Assembly (NCBI GenBank): GCA_030533005.1
Contig: JAUNJX010000004.1
Span: forward strand, 22,841-83,442
Source: Clostridia bacterium
Lineage (GTDB): Bacteria > Bacillota > Clostridia > Christensenellales > CAG-138
Direction: 5' to 3'
Length of the DNA: 60,602 nucleotides
Of the stretch, positions 40,784 through 50,356 are shown piece after piece (position 1 is the stretch's first letter; each line of letters starts with the position of its first letter). The position numbers and the translations under genes are program-made. The notes under the pieces were generated by a model that searched no databases, had not been told where the DNA came from, and worked only from the letters and a program-made list of their open reading frames with translations.

Positions 40784-42328
40784 CTATTCCTCCGTAAAGC
40801 TGTCCGTATTGCCAAGGTGCACGCGTTCGCCCTCCTCGCCTTGGATACACACGTTTTTCAGGCGCACGTCCCGCACGTTTTCAAAGAAAAGCCCCTGCTT
40901 TTTGCATGGTTCGATATCGCACATCATGGCGGGGCAGTCGCTCTGCGCGTCCGGCGCGAAGCGAAAGCTCGCGTTTTCGATGTAAACGCTGCCGATGGGC
41001 TGTTCGGGCAGGCCGTAGAAATAGCCCGCCGCCGCGTGGCAGTCCTCGCAAAGGATATCGGTAAAGCGGAAGCTGCCAAGATACGGCGTGCCCTCGTCAA
41101 TCGGCTGCGCCTCTTTGCTCTGCACATAGTCGCTCTTGCCGTCCGCATCGCAGCAATAAAACATGTTGATGACCAGCGGCGTGCGCACGCCCCGCATGCG
41201 GATGTTGGAAAAGCTTACCCCGTCGATCACGGCATGCTTGCCCCGCCCGCGCCGGGTCTTGATGCGAAGCCCCCTGTCCGTATCCACGAACAGGCTTTGG
41301 CTGACACTTAGCGTATCGATCCCGCCGCTCATCTCGCTGCCCAGCACCACGGCGCCGTGCGCAAATTCCATCAGGCAGTTGCGTATGGTGTGGCGGCTGG
41401 CACGCGGGAAAACCAGCTCCCCCGCCCCCGCCTTGCCCGATTTGATGGCGATGGCGTCGTCGCCTACGGAAAAGCGCGCGCCGATGATGCTTACGCCGTC
41501 GCAGCTTTCGGGATCGCACCCGTCTGTGTTGGGCGAATCCTTGGGCGCGCGCACGCGGATATCGTAAAAGCCGACGTTTTGGCAGCGATACGGATGCAGG
41601 TTCCACGAAGGGGAATTCTGCACCGTCACGCCCTGCATCACGACGTCCCGGCAGGCGTTTAAGAACAGCATGCGGGGACGGCCGACGGTGCGTTTTTTAG
41701 GGTCCATCCACCACGTCGCGTTTTGCGCGTTGCCGTCCAACAGCCCTTCGCCGACGATGTAGATATCCTCGGCATGCTGGGCGCTAAGCAACGCCTGATG
41801 GGACGGCACGGCGCGCCCCTCCCACGCGGCGCACACGACGGGCGCGCCCTTTGCGTCCCGCCCCGCCGTGGCAGGCCATACGGGATAGTCCGCCTCGTTG
41901 GTGCTGCCCAACAGCGCCGCGCCCTTTTGAAGCTCCAGCGTGATATGGCTTTTTAATAAGATGGGCCGTATGGAATACACGCCCGGCGCGATCGTGACGC
42001 GCCCGTCCTTGGGGCAGGCGTCGATCGCCATTTGGATAGCGGCGGTATCGTCCGCTACGCCATTCCCCACAGCGCCAAAGTCCCGCACGGGAAGGCACGC
42101 GCTTTGCGCCCGCGTGTGAAAGGGCAGCGCAAAATCCCCCGATAGGGTGGAGAGCGTATAGTCCGTATCCGGCGCAAGATCAAAGAGGGAGAACACGTTT
42201 TCGCGCCGCTCCCCCAGCGCTTTGCCGTTTAGCAGCAGCGTATAGCTTTCCTTTGCATAATAGGCGGCGTCGTTCTCGCATTCAAAGCAAGCGGAACAGC
42301 AGCTGATCATCAGCGCGTGGAATCGCAC
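40784..42328 (-). CDS. GH28 polygalacturonase (exo-type, intracellular)
   Basis: A 514-residue parallel beta-helix enzyme. After an N-terminal beta-sandwich part (residues 1-75), the GH28 signatures appear in order: NTDGCDPESCDGV, GDDAIAIKSG, HGAVVLGSEMSGG and RGLRIKT. No signal peptide, so it likely cuts imported oligogalacturonides from the end. The start is GTG 42328 with AGGAGG upstream, overlapping the previous membrane-protein gene. It is followed by GH105 and the esterase in one operon. Confidence 0.92.
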   Translation of the reverse strand: MRFHALMISCCSACFECENDAAYYAKESYTLLLNGKALGERRENVFSLFDLAPDTDYTLSTLSGDFALPFHTRAQSACLPVRDFGAVGNGVADDTAAIQMAIDACPKDGRVTIAPGVYSIRPILLKSHITLELQKGAALLGSTNEADYPVWPATAGRDAKGAPVVCAAWEGRAVPSHQALLSAQHAEDIYIVGEGLLDGNAQNATWWMDPKKRTVGRPRMLFLNACRDVVMQGVTVQNSPSWNLHPYRCQNVGFYDIRVRAPKDSPNTDGCDPESCDGVSIIGARFSVGDDAIAIKSGKAGAGELVFPRASRHTIRNCLMEFAHGAVVLGSEMSGGIDTLSVSQSLFVDTDRGLRIKTRRGRGKHAVIDGVSFSNIRMRGVRTPLVINMFYCCDADGKSDYVQSKEAQPIDEGTPYLGSFRFTDILCEDCHAAAGYFYGLPEQPIGSVYIENASFRFAPDAQSDCPAMMCDIEPCKKQGLFFENVRDVRLKNVCIQGEEGERVHLGNTDSFTEE

Positions 42329-42816
42329 GGCTTTTCCTCCTTTTTACGGAACACGAAATGGACAAGATGCGTAAGCGCCATGTCAAAGAGCATCATGAAA
42401 ACGCCGTAGAGCACGGGCTCTGCGCCAAAGGGTACGGTCGTTTCCGGCAGATGGCGCAGGGCAATGATCGCAAGATTGACAAAGTGATAAAAATAGGCCA
42501 CCAGAAAGGAGAGGAGCACGCCATAGGCGATGTTGCAAAAAAAGCCCAGCACGCTTATACTCCGCACCATCATGTAGGGGTGATATTCAAGGCGCGTGGT
42601 CTCCATGCCCCGGAATATCCGCCCTATCGCCAGATCGTTCACAGCGCCGATCACCAGCCCCAGCGCCACGGTGACGTCCAATTGATCGGAGCTTGTAAGA
42701 AACAAGCCCCAGCCCACGAAGTAATAGATCGCTCCGTAAAACCAGAACTTGATGAGCATGGCCTTGAGCCACGGTTTCCATTTTTTACGCGTATACGCGT
42801 TCCTTGGTTCATTCAT
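42310..42816 (-). CDS. small membrane protein of the pectin transporter operon
   Basis: A 168-residue protein with four or five hydrophobic helices and a charged C-terminus (RKKEEK). I do not recognise the family. It overlaps the gene before (8 nt) and GH28 after (19 nt), so it is translated as part of the operon. One of five such proteins interleaved with transport genes; an accessory role in import is possible. Confidence 0.75.
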   Translation of the reverse strand: MNEPRNAYTRKKWKPWLKAMLIKFWFYGAIYYFVGWGLFLTSSDQLDVTVALGLVIGAVNDLAIGRIFRGMETTRLEYHPYMMVRSISVLGFFCNIAYGVLLSFLVAYFYHFVNLAIIALRHLPETTVPFGAEPVLYGVFMMLFDMALTHLVHFVFRKKEEKPCDSTR

Positions 42817-43369
42817 CGAATTCTACGTCGTCCTCATCCGGAAATTCTTCATCGATGGTGGTGTCGTCATGGATATCGGATTCTTCCACATCCATGGTGG
42901 ACGTATCGATCTTTAATAATGCCTTATGATATACCGGCTGGAGCAAAATAGCAAGCAGAGAGACCGCAAGGCAGCCCATGTGCGCCATGGTGTTGTTCAT
43001 GCTCCCCGCGATATCCGGCGTAATGGGTACGGGATCGGGTCTGTAGACCGTTTCATGGAACATATCCTGCAAATACAGCGCGTCGAGCAGAAGCTGCAGC
43101 ACCACGAGCAATATGGTGATGATGAACATCGCCATGTGCCGTTTGCCGCCCGCGTAGGCGTTGATGTGGGAGATGATCGAGAGCATGGACGCGAGCGTGA
43201 TGATGAACACATACAGCGCCACGATGTTGGACGCGACATACATGGAGGCGTTGGAATGCGCCGTAAGATGGAAGGTATACACGATGCAGCTTATGCACAG
43301 CAGCGCAAGCGGTATGCGCTGCGGCATACGCTTGAGATTCACAAGCTCCTTGCGGAAAAATTCCTTCAT
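42809..43369 (-). CDS. membrane protein with acidic tail
   Basis: A 186-residue protein with four helices (about residues 20-38, 45-65, 78-98, 128-148) and a cytoplasm-type acidic tail of 25 residues rich in Asp and Glu. Unrecognised family. GGAGGATAG precedes the start. It follows the first ATPase gene by 12 nt. The pairing with the next small membrane protein suggests a two-part membrane unit. Confidence 0.75.
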   Translation of the reverse strand: MKEFFRKELVNLKRMPQRIPLALLCISCIVYTFHLTAHSNASMYVASNIVALYVFIITLASMLSIISHINAYAGGKRHMAMFIITILLVVLQLLLDALYLQDMFHETVYRPDPVPITPDIAGSMNNTMAHMGCLAVSLLAILLQPVYHKALLKIDTSTMDVEESDIHDDTTIDEEFPDEDDVEFDE

Positions 43370-43381
43370 CGCTATCCTCCC

Positions 43382-44449
43382 TTATCCGATCGCGTTAGTG
43401 GTATCGGGATCGAAAAAATGCACCTTTTCGCTGCGAATGCCCACGTTGATCACGTCCCCGGGGCGATATTCGCACCAGTCCATGAATTTGCACACCACGC
43501 GTTTTTTGCCTATGTTGCCGTGCACCAGCGTATGCTGCCCCAGATTTTCGTTGAGCCGCACAATAAGCTGCATGCTGCCGCCCAGCGTCATATCCTCCGG
43601 CCGCACGCCCATCACCACGAGCTTGCCGCTATAGGGTGCAAGCAGCGCGCGCTGCGCGTCGGTAGGGGCATAGCGAACCTCGCCGTTTCTAAGCGTGCCG
43701 TCCTTTAGCACCCGCATGGGGATGCGGTTCATGGGCGGAAGGCCGATGAAGCTTGCCACAAAAAGATTGGCGGGGTGATCGTAAAGTTCTATGGGTCTGC
43801 CGATCTGCTGGACATGCCCGGCGTCCATCACGACGATGCGATCCGCAAGCGTAAGCGCCTCGATCTGGTCGTGCGTGACGTAGATGATGGTGGTCTTGAG
43901 CCTTTGGTGCAGGAGCTTGAGTTCCCTTCGCATGGAGCCGCGAAGCTTGGCGTCCAGATTGGAAAGCGGCTCGTCAAAAAGGAACACTTTGGGGTTTCGC
44001 ACGATGGCGCGCCCCACGGCCACGCGCTGGCGCTGGCCGCCGGAAAGCTGCTTGGGCTTTTTGTTGAGCTGATCCGTTAACCCCAGTATCTCCGCCGCGG
44101 CCATGACCTTTTCATGCGTTTCGTCGGGATCCTCGCCGCGCAGCATCAGGCTAAAGCCCATGTTCTCATAGACGGTCATGTGCGCATATAAGGCGTAGTT
44201 CTGGAACACCATGGCGATATCCCTGTCCTTTGCCGCCATGTTCGTCACGTCCCGTCCGCCTATGACGAGCTTGCCGCTCGTGATCTCCTCCAGCCCCGCG
44301 ATCATCCTGAGCGTCGTGGATTTGCCGCAGCCGGAGGGGCCGACCAGCACGATAAACTCGCCGTCGTTGATATCCAGCCCGAAATCGAACACGGCCTGCA
44401 CGCCGTTATCATACACCTTATTGAGGTTTTGTAAGCTTAATTCCGCCAT
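43382..44449 (-). CDS. MsmK/UgpC-type ABC transporter ATPase, first
   Basis: A 355-residue sugar-type ATPase. Walker A is GPSGCGKST, the signature LSGGQRQRVA, Walker B VFLFDEPLSNLD and the switch His in YVTHDQIEA. A C-terminal MalK-like regulatory domain follows from about residue 235. Such ATPases energise permease pairs like those at 47784 and 48679. It lies inside the same operon, flanked on both sides by pairs of small membrane proteins. A second ATPase is at 51276. Confidence 0.93.
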   Translation of the reverse strand: MAELSLQNLNKVYDNGVQAVFDFGLDINDGEFIVLVGPSGCGKSTTLRMIAGLEEITSGKLVIGGRDVTNMAAKDRDIAMVFQNYALYAHMTVYENMGFSLMLRGEDPDETHEKVMAAAEILGLTDQLNKKPKQLSGGQRQRVAVGRAIVRNPKVFLFDEPLSNLDAKLRGSMRRELKLLHQRLKTTIIYVTHDQIEALTLADRIVVMDAGHVQQIGRPIELYDHPANLFVASFIGLPPMNRIPMRVLKDGTLRNGEVRYAPTDAQRALLAPYSGKLVVMGVRPEDMTLGGSMQLIVRLNENLGQHTLVHGNIGKKRVVCKFMDWCEYRPGDVINVGIRSEKVHFFDPDTTNAIG

Positions 44450-44450
44450 T

Positions 44451-44888
44451 TCATTCGCCTCCCGCGGCCTTCACTTCACGGCGCAGCAAGCGCCCGTTGA
44501 TGGTGGCGTTGACCCCCGCCCCGATTAAGCACAGCGCCGCAAGCAGCAGCGCCGCCACAGCGCCCATATACAGCCCGCCCGTGAGCATCCCCAGCTTATG
44601 ATAGTGAAGGGGCAATATGAACACGCGCAGCGCCTCGAAAACGCCCAGCGCCGCAGCGATACGGTTCCACTTGGGGGCGTACGCCTTGAGCTTCTCGCTC
44701 GTGAGGAACACGAGCATCATAAAGACGATATTGATGATCACGTCCAGCCCCATGACCACATCCGGCGTGATATTGCCGCTGCGGAACACGGAAATGAAGT
44801 AGTATACGTTAAACAGGATGGAGAGGATACACAAAAGCGAGGAGCGGGTATCCTTCTGATATTTCATGCGTGCGGGATTGCGTTTCAT
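44451..44888 (-). CDS. small membrane protein, ATPase-linked
   Basis: A 145-residue protein with four hydrophobic helices. ATG 44888 is chosen because it overlaps the upstream stop (ATGA-like) and has GGAGG; codons further upstream would lie within the previous gene. It ends one base before the ATPase start. Family unknown. Confidence 0.75.
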   Translation of the reverse strand: MKRNPARMKYQKDTRSSLLCILSILFNVYYFISVFRSGNITPDVVMGLDVIINIVFMMLVFLTSEKLKAYAPKWNRIAAALGVFEALRVFILPLHYHKLGMLTGGLYMGAVAALLLAALCLIGAGVNATINGRLLRREVKAAGGE

Positions 44889-45460
44889 AGGCTCGCGCCT
44901 CCTTCGGACGTCGCTTTTTCCTTTCGCATCCAAACGGTTTTCCAAATGAGATTTATCAATAAGCAGGCGACGAGCACAAACAGCGCGATGCTAAGCGCAC
45001 AGGACGCATCCAGCATGAAGGTGGATTCGCTGTAGCGCATATTGAGCATGTCTGTGACCTCCTGCAAGCGTGCAAAGTCGATCTGTAAAAATTTCTGCTT
45101 GATATAAAGCGCGTTTGCAAGCAGCGTTGCGGCAAGATAGCCCGCAAAGCCGCAATACGCGGCGGTGGTGATATAGTTGGAAGGGTAATAAAGCCGCCTG
45201 CGGTGCGTAAGAAAGACGAACATGCTCGCGCAAAGGATCACGAGGATGGCCGCGTCCCGCAAAAGCGCCTGATTGAAGGGCTGTATCTGATAATAAAGCT
45301 CCGCGCCCTTGACGTAGAGCAGGGTGCTGCCCGCGTCGGCATGATAATTCAAATTATAGATATCGGTGGCAAAGCCAAGCGCCACGATAAAGGTCAGGCA
45401 GGTCAGCACGAGCGCCGCCGCCATCACGATACGTTGAAACAGGAGTTGTTTATGCTGCAT
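44885..45460 (-). CDS. membrane protein, ATPase-linked
   Basis: A 191-residue protein with four helices (near residues 12-32, 66-85, 97-117, 152-172) and a long hydrophilic loop between the first two (DIYNLNYHADAGSTLLYVK). Unrecognised family. It has AAAGGGG upstream and follows the solute-binding lipoprotein by 91 nt. Overall fold resembles its neighbour at 42809. Confidence 0.75.
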   Translation of the reverse strand: MQHKQLLFQRIVMAAALVLTCLTFIVALGFATDIYNLNYHADAGSTLLYVKGAELYYQIQPFNQALLRDAAILVILCASMFVFLTHRRRLYYPSNYITTAAYCGFAGYLAATLLANALYIKQKFLQIDFARLQEVTDMLNMRYSESTFMLDASCALSIALFVLVACLLINLIWKTVWMRKEKATSEGGASL

Positions 45461-45551
45461 ACGCTACCCCTTTTCTTGGGAAACAAGGTGTTTCAAAGGT
45501 TTGGAAGGGAACGGGGAGGCGACGGGCGCCTCCCCGCAACGGTTCTATGGG

Positions 45552-47723
45552 TTATTGTGCGAGCATCCTTGCATAGGCGCTCTCATAGCAAGCGTCGAAG
45601 ATCTTGCCGTTGAGGTCGTCGATGAGGTAACCGGGCAGCGCGTCCTTGGTCAAAAGGGTGTTGCCGTTTGCATCCGTTCCGCCAAAGCCATAGATGACAT
45701 AGTCGGTAAAGAGGATACGGTCGGTATCGTTGTTGCCGTTACGGAAGGCGACGACCAGATCGTCGCAGCTATCCGTGATGAGCTGCTCCTCCTCGGCGGA
45801 GAGGGCGAATGCCGTGGGAACCAGCATCATGGCGGGGGACATGCCATCCTTGAGCGTGGGAACCAGATGCTTCATCGTGCCCAGCTCGCAGGCGCGCAGG
45901 ATGTAATCAAGCCCGACCTTGCCCTTATCGGGAACGGTCTGGTATTCCATGCCCTGCTCCTTGACATAGCCGATGGGGAAGGTAGCGCCCAGCCATTTGC
46001 GGTAATAGTTGGTGTAGTTGCCGTTGGCAAGCTCCTTAAGCTCGGTAAGAGCGGCGTCCGAAAGCTTGGGCACCATCTTGCCGTTGTACTGGATCTCGCC
46101 GTCGATCCACGCTTCGGGGCCGTAGCTCATGAGGCGGTTGCCCTCGGGAGAATACTGGTAGTCGAACAGGGCCAGTGCGCGATGCAGCTTGGCTTCGTCG
46201 TTGGCGACGTTAGACAGGATCGCCCAGCCATCCGTCTTGACGGAACGCCAGGAGGCGGTGAACTGGTAGTAGTTGCCGTCGTCATCCCAGTCAGCGACAG
46301 GGGGCAGCACCGGCGTGAGGTTGAAGCCGTCGATCTTAACGGAATCGTTGTACACGGTCGTGGTCTGGTTGTAGTCATAGGTCATGAAGCCCAGATTGTC
46401 GTTGCAAAGACGGGCGCGATGGTCGCCGCCGTTTAAGCCGGCAGTGGACTCGTCCTTGTCGAAGTCCTTCAGGATCAGACCTTCCTTATAGAGCATGTTC
46501 AGGCGTTCCACGCCGTCCATCATGTCGGGATCGAAGCGGCCGTCCTTGAGGTTGCCCTCGGCGTCCACATAGAAGTAGTTGGAGCGGGATTCCAGTCCGT
46601 GCACGCCCCAGATCTCCATGAAGGAGAAAAGCTGCTGTACGCGGCCGGCCTGATACTTTCTGGGATAGAAGGGAACTGCGTCATACTCGCTCTGGCCGGT
46701 AAGCAGCTTGGTGTTGGCCAGCACGCAGCGCATGAGGGCGACCAGTTCGTCGGCGTTATAGGCGGCGTCCTGTCCGCAGAACAGGTCGGAGCGCTTGGCG
46801 TATACGCCCGCATAGGTGGCGTCGATGTAATCCTTGAGCGCCTGCACGAGGTTCGCGCCGTCCTTGGTCTCCAGCTCGTTCTGGATGGTGACGATGTTCT
46901 TGTCGTACTTGACCTTGATCTCCTGCGTGCCGCTGCCGTCCGCCGTCACTGCCTGCACGGTGGTGTCGAGCGTCTCGGGCATATAGGGGGTGTAGAAGGT
47001 CTCGATCTTGCGATCGGTATCATAGGTCACGGCGTCGTCGTCGAGCAGCTTTTGTACCCAGTCGGCACGCAGCATGATCATGCGCTCAAGATCGTCATAA
47101 CCATCGAAGTAGGGGGTGTAATAGATGTGGCCGTCGCCCGCGGTAACGGTGGTCTTGACGATGGCGTTATCCTCGAGGAACTTCTTGAAGTTGGGCATGA
47201 GATCAAGATACTCGTCGATCTTGAGGAAGGTGCCGTTCTGCACGCCCGCGCGGTTGATCTCCACCACGCCGCCGACCATGACGTCAACGCCCTGGAAGCC
47301 CTGTGCTTCCCAGGTGGTGAACGCGGCCTGCACGTTCTTGGCGTCGGTGGGGGTCACATCGTTGATGGTGAGGTTCAAGCGGTTCTGGAGCTCCGCCCAA
47401 ACGGGCTTCCAGTCGCCTTCGCGGTAGGTCTTGCCATCGGCAGCCGCATACTCGGCCTGCGGGGTGCCGGAGCCTTCACCGGCGGTATACTTCATGCCGA
47501 TGCCGCTCTGATAGAACACGGACATGTCAAGCCCTACGTTGTCGGTGGTGTCGTAGATGTCGATCTGGGGCTCTTCGGGCGCGGCGGGTTCCGCCGCCGC
47601 AGGCGCCTCGGTGGGGGCTGCGGCTTCGGGATTCTCGACGATCGTCTCGTCAACCTTGACGCATCCGACGACGCTGGAGAGCACCATCACGACGGCCAGC
47701 AGCAAATACAATGCCTTTTTCAT
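45552..47723 (-). CDS. solute-binding lipoprotein of the Lpl-type ABC importer
   Basis: A 723-residue extracellular solute-binding protein. Lipoprotein signal with SVVGC (Cys near 21), an Ala/Glu/Pro-rich tether to about residue 52, then a large binding domain of the LipO/LplA type, which is longer than common sugar-binding proteins. It is expected to bind oligogalacturonides given its neighbours. ATG 47723 has AAGGAGG upstream. A small hairpin lies between it and the permease gene. Confidence 0.88.
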   Translation of the reverse strand: MKKALYLLLAVVMVLSSVVGCVKVDETIVENPEAAAPTEAPAAAEPAAPEEPQIDIYDTTDNVGLDMSVFYQSGIGMKYTAGEGSGTPQAEYAAADGKTYREGDWKPVWAELQNRLNLTINDVTPTDAKNVQAAFTTWEAQGFQGVDVMVGGVVEINRAGVQNGTFLKIDEYLDLMPNFKKFLEDNAIVKTTVTAGDGHIYYTPYFDGYDDLERMIMLRADWVQKLLDDDAVTYDTDRKIETFYTPYMPETLDTTVQAVTADGSGTQEIKVKYDKNIVTIQNELETKDGANLVQALKDYIDATYAGVYAKRSDLFCGQDAAYNADELVALMRCVLANTKLLTGQSEYDAVPFYPRKYQAGRVQQLFSFMEIWGVHGLESRSNYFYVDAEGNLKDGRFDPDMMDGVERLNMLYKEGLILKDFDKDESTAGLNGGDHRARLCNDNLGFMTYDYNQTTTVYNDSVKIDGFNLTPVLPPVADWDDDGNYYQFTASWRSVKTDGWAILSNVANDEAKLHRALALFDYQYSPEGNRLMSYGPEAWIDGEIQYNGKMVPKLSDAALTELKELANGNYTNYYRKWLGATFPIGYVKEQGMEYQTVPDKGKVGLDYILRACELGTMKHLVPTLKDGMSPAMMLVPTAFALSAEEEQLITDSCDDLVVAFRNGNNDTDRILFTDYVIYGFGGTDANGNTLLTKDALPGYLIDDLNGKIFDACYESAYARMLAQ

Positions 47724-47763
47724 GTTTTTCCTCCTTGATTTTTGTTGGTTCTTTTTTATCATC

Positions 47764-47780
47764 AACTCGACGTTCGAGTT
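47764..47780 (-). repeat. hairpin before the solute-binding lipoprotein gene
   Basis: AACTCGA pairs perfectly with TCGAGTT around 3 nt. Followed on the minus strand by an A-rich stretch, not T, so it is probably an mRNA-processing or stability element rather than a terminator. Confidence 0.5.
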
Positions 47781-47783
47781 AGG

Positions 47784-48665
47784 TCACTCCTTGACGCCGC
47801 CGACATTGACGCCGGTGGCAAAATACTTCTGGATGTACGGGTAAATGATCATGATGGGGATGATGGCGCACACGATCATCGCATAGATCAGGCTGTTGGG
47901 CGCGTAGGCGGTGGTCGCCTCGTACTCCAGCGCCAATATCTCCTCCAGCTGATCGCGGATGAACACCTGCAGCGGCCACTCGTTGCGGTTGCGGATCATC
48001 ATGCGCGCCCAGAAATAGCCGTTCCATCGGCTGATGCCGAAGAACAGGCCGACCGTCGCCACGGTGGATTTGCACATGGGCACATATACCTTGCTCAAAA
48101 GCTGCAGCTCCTTCGCACCGTCCACGATGGCCGCCTCCTCGATCTCGGAGGGGACATTCTCAAAGGCGTTTCGCAGCAGCACCACGTTGAAGGCCGCCAT
48201 GCCCATGGCGATGACCACCAGCCACTTGTCATCCATGACGCCCATGGCGCCGAAGATGCTCTGGGTGGCCTTGTAATTGAGGAACTGCGGAACAAGGCCC
48301 GCCGAAAACCACATGGTGAACACGAGGTAGAAGTTGAAGCCCCGGCGGAACACCAGACGTTTCTTGGAAAGGGCGTACGCGCCCAGTATCGCAACGCCCA
48401 ACGCCCAGATGGTGCCGTAGAAGGTGACGAACATGGTGTTGGCGTAGCTGATCCAAAAGCGTTTGGTGAAGATGATATCGCGGAAAGCGTCAAACTGAAG
48501 CTGCACCGGCAGCAGCACCACCTTGCCGGAATAGTACGCCACGCGCCCGGACAGCGCCGCGGAGATCGCGTACACGAACGGGTAGAGGCAGAACAGCGCA
48601 AACACGGTCAAAAACGTATACGCGAACACCTTAAAGACGATTTCCGTTGAATCCAGTCGTTTCAT
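47784..48665 (-). CDS. ABC transporter permease, LplC/YtcP-type
   Basis: A 293-residue permease with six helices. The EAA loop is ENVPSEIEEAAIVDGAKE near residue 165, and the C-terminus (NVGGVKE) is typical of the LplC/YtcP group in carbohydrate import. GGAGGGAGG precedes the ATG. It forms the importer with the permease upstream and the lipoprotein downstream. Confidence 0.93.
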   Translation of the reverse strand: MKRLDSTEIVFKVFAYTFLTVFALFCLYPFVYAISAALSGRVAYYSGKVVLLPVQLQFDAFRDIIFTKRFWISYANTMFVTFYGTIWALGVAILGAYALSKKRLVFRRGFNFYLVFTMWFSAGLVPQFLNYKATQSIFGAMGVMDDKWLVVIAMGMAAFNVVLLRNAFENVPSEIEEAAIVDGAKELQLLSKVYVPMCKSTVATVGLFFGISRWNGYFWARMMIRNRNEWPLQVFIRDQLEEILALEYEATTAYAPNSLIYAMIVCAIIPIMIIYPYIQKYFATGVNVGGVKE

Positions 48666-48678
48666 GCGCCCTCCCTCC

Positions 48679-49704
48679 TTAATACAATGATGTATCCGAC
48701 GCTTTGCGGCTGATGAGGTTCGCGCCCATCACCAGCAGCATGGAGACCACGGCGTTGATAAGATCCGCCGCCGACGCGAGCGATTGATTGGTCGTGGCGC
48801 CCGCGCGGATGCCCGCCCGCTGGAAAACATAGGTGGATACCACGTCCGCCGTGCTGTAGGTGTAAGGATTGTACAGCAGCAGCACCTTTTCATAGCCGAT
48901 GGTGAGCAGCTCGCCTATGCGAAGGATCAGCATGATGGTGATGGTGGAAAGTATGCCCGGCAACACGACATGCTTGATCTGCTGCATCTTGGTGGCGCCG
49001 TCGATGCGCGCCGCCTCATAGCTCGTGGGCGATATGCCTATGATGGCCGCAAAGAACACGATGGAGCTGTAGCCCGCCGTTTCCCAAACGCCTGACACCA
49101 GATAGATCGCCCGAAAGTACTTGGGGATATAGAGCATGCCCTTCATGGCGTCCGCCGCGGGTATGGCGCCTATCTTCACAAGCGCCTGCGCCAAAATGCC
49201 GGGCTGCGAAAACGTGCTGCCGCCCGCGAGCAGCATCGTGACGAGCGACGTGATCACAACGGTGGATACAAAGCGGGGCAAATAGGTGAAAACCTGCACC
49301 AGCCCCCGGTAAAAATTCGATTTGATCTCCGAGAAGAACAGGGCTAACAAAATCGGCACGGGAAAGCCGAAAAGCAGGCCGTAAAAGCTCAAAACGAAGG
49401 TGTTGCGGAAGGCGCGCCAGAAATCCGGGGAATCCGCGCCGAACATGAGGTTATAGAAGTGCGAGAAGCCGACGAAGTTGCGCTCCATCACCTTCACCGT
49501 CGTATCGGAGGTCTTGAAGGCCGTCACCAGCTCGTACAACGGGAAATAGCGCCAAAACAGGAACACGAGTATCATGGGCAGCAGCATGGCGTACAGCCGC
49601 CAGTCCTTCATGATGCGCCTGCCTATGTCGCGCCAGTAATATCTTTCCTGTTCGTCTTGGAGCCTGAGCTGCTCCGCCGTAAGGCTTTCCGCTTTTACGC
49701 GCAT
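48679..49704 (-). CDS. ABC transporter permease, LplB/YteP-type
   Basis: A 341-residue permease. A long cytoplasmic N-terminal segment is followed by six helices; the EAA loop is SYEAARIDGATKMQQ near residue 235. WRAFRNTFVLSFYGLLFGFP is the usual opening of the permease domain. The start overlaps the previous gene by 10 nt and has GGGAGGAG upstream. It pairs with the permease at 47784. Confidence 0.93.
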   Translation of the reverse strand: MRVKAESLTAEQLRLQDEQERYYWRDIGRRIMKDWRLYAMLLPMILVFLFWRYFPLYELVTAFKTSDTTVKVMERNFVGFSHFYNLMFGADSPDFWRAFRNTFVLSFYGLLFGFPVPILLALFFSEIKSNFYRGLVQVFTYLPRFVSTVVITSLVTMLLAGGSTFSQPGILAQALVKIGAIPAADAMKGMLYIPKYFRAIYLVSGVWETAGYSSIVFFAAIIGISPTSYEAARIDGATKMQQIKHVVLPGILSTITIMLILRIGELLTIGYEKVLLLYNPYTYSTADVVSTYVFQRAGIRAGATTNQSLASAADLINAVVSMLLVMGANLISRKASDTSLY

Positions 49705-50279
49705 GGTTTCTGCTCCTCCCGGGCGGCCAATTCCGCCAAATACTCCCGCTGATCCTGAAACACGCAGCCGTTTTTATCGCGCCGCCGCGCGATGAGAATC
49801 ACGATCACTGCCATCACGCAGCTTAATGCGTCCACGCTCATATACCGTACCCAAAGGCCGAAGAAGGGGCTGTGCGTAAACGCCGCGGCCACCGCCGCCC
49901 GCCCCGTTTCCATCAGCGCATAGCCGCTTAGCGTGTAGAGCACGCACAGCGCGCCGCTTTGCTGCACCCTCTTTTTGCCCAACAGCCGGAACCACACAAG
50001 GTTGCCCCCCACAAGGGCGCTTCCCAAGGTGTAGGCGAGCACCGCCGCCGTGCCCCCGCCGTTTAGAAGGCTGTAGACCAGGCCGCCCAGCATCGCGTGG
50101 AGGATACCCCACGCGCCCCAGCGCATCATGACGATGAGTGCTATGGGCAGCACCGCCGAAAAGGAGAAGGCCTCCGTCGGATACAGGCGGATGGCAAGCT
50201 GCGCCGCCGCCTCAAGCAGGCAGACGATGAGCGCGAACAGGGATAGATCAATCGCCCGGTAACGCCGCACTGCCCACAC
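49695..50279 (-). CDS. membrane protein heading the transporter operon
   Basis: A 194-residue protein with five or six hydrophobic helices, somewhat like an S-component-type membrane protein (FSFSAVLPIALIVMMRWGAWGILHAMLGG) but not clearly of a known family. GTG 50279 is close to its GAGGAG site; GTG 50270 is an alternative. It is first in the operon that includes the importer, divergent from pectinesterase. Confidence 0.7.
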   Translation of the reverse strand: MWAVRRYRAIDLSLFALIVCLLEAAAQLAIRLYPTEAFSFSAVLPIALIVMMRWGAWGILHAMLGGLVYSLLNGGGTAAVLAYTLGSALVGGNLVWFRLLGKKRVQQSGALCVLYTLSGYALMETGRAAVAAAFTHSPFFGLWVRYMSVDALSCVMAVIVILIARRRDKNGCVFQDQREYLAELAAREEQKPCA

Positions 50280-50295
50280 CTCTCCTCATTCTCCC

Positions 50296-50325
50296 TTGAC
50301 ACGAAGCGTCAGGGGGTCGTACACT
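50296..50325 (+). promoter_or_regulatory. promoter of pectinesterase
   Basis: TTGACA, 18-nt spacer, TACACT, about 30 nt before the start. Divergent from the importer operon. Confidence 0.65.
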
Positions 50326-50356
50326 TTTTGCATCTACATTGCGGAGGTCGTTGTCC

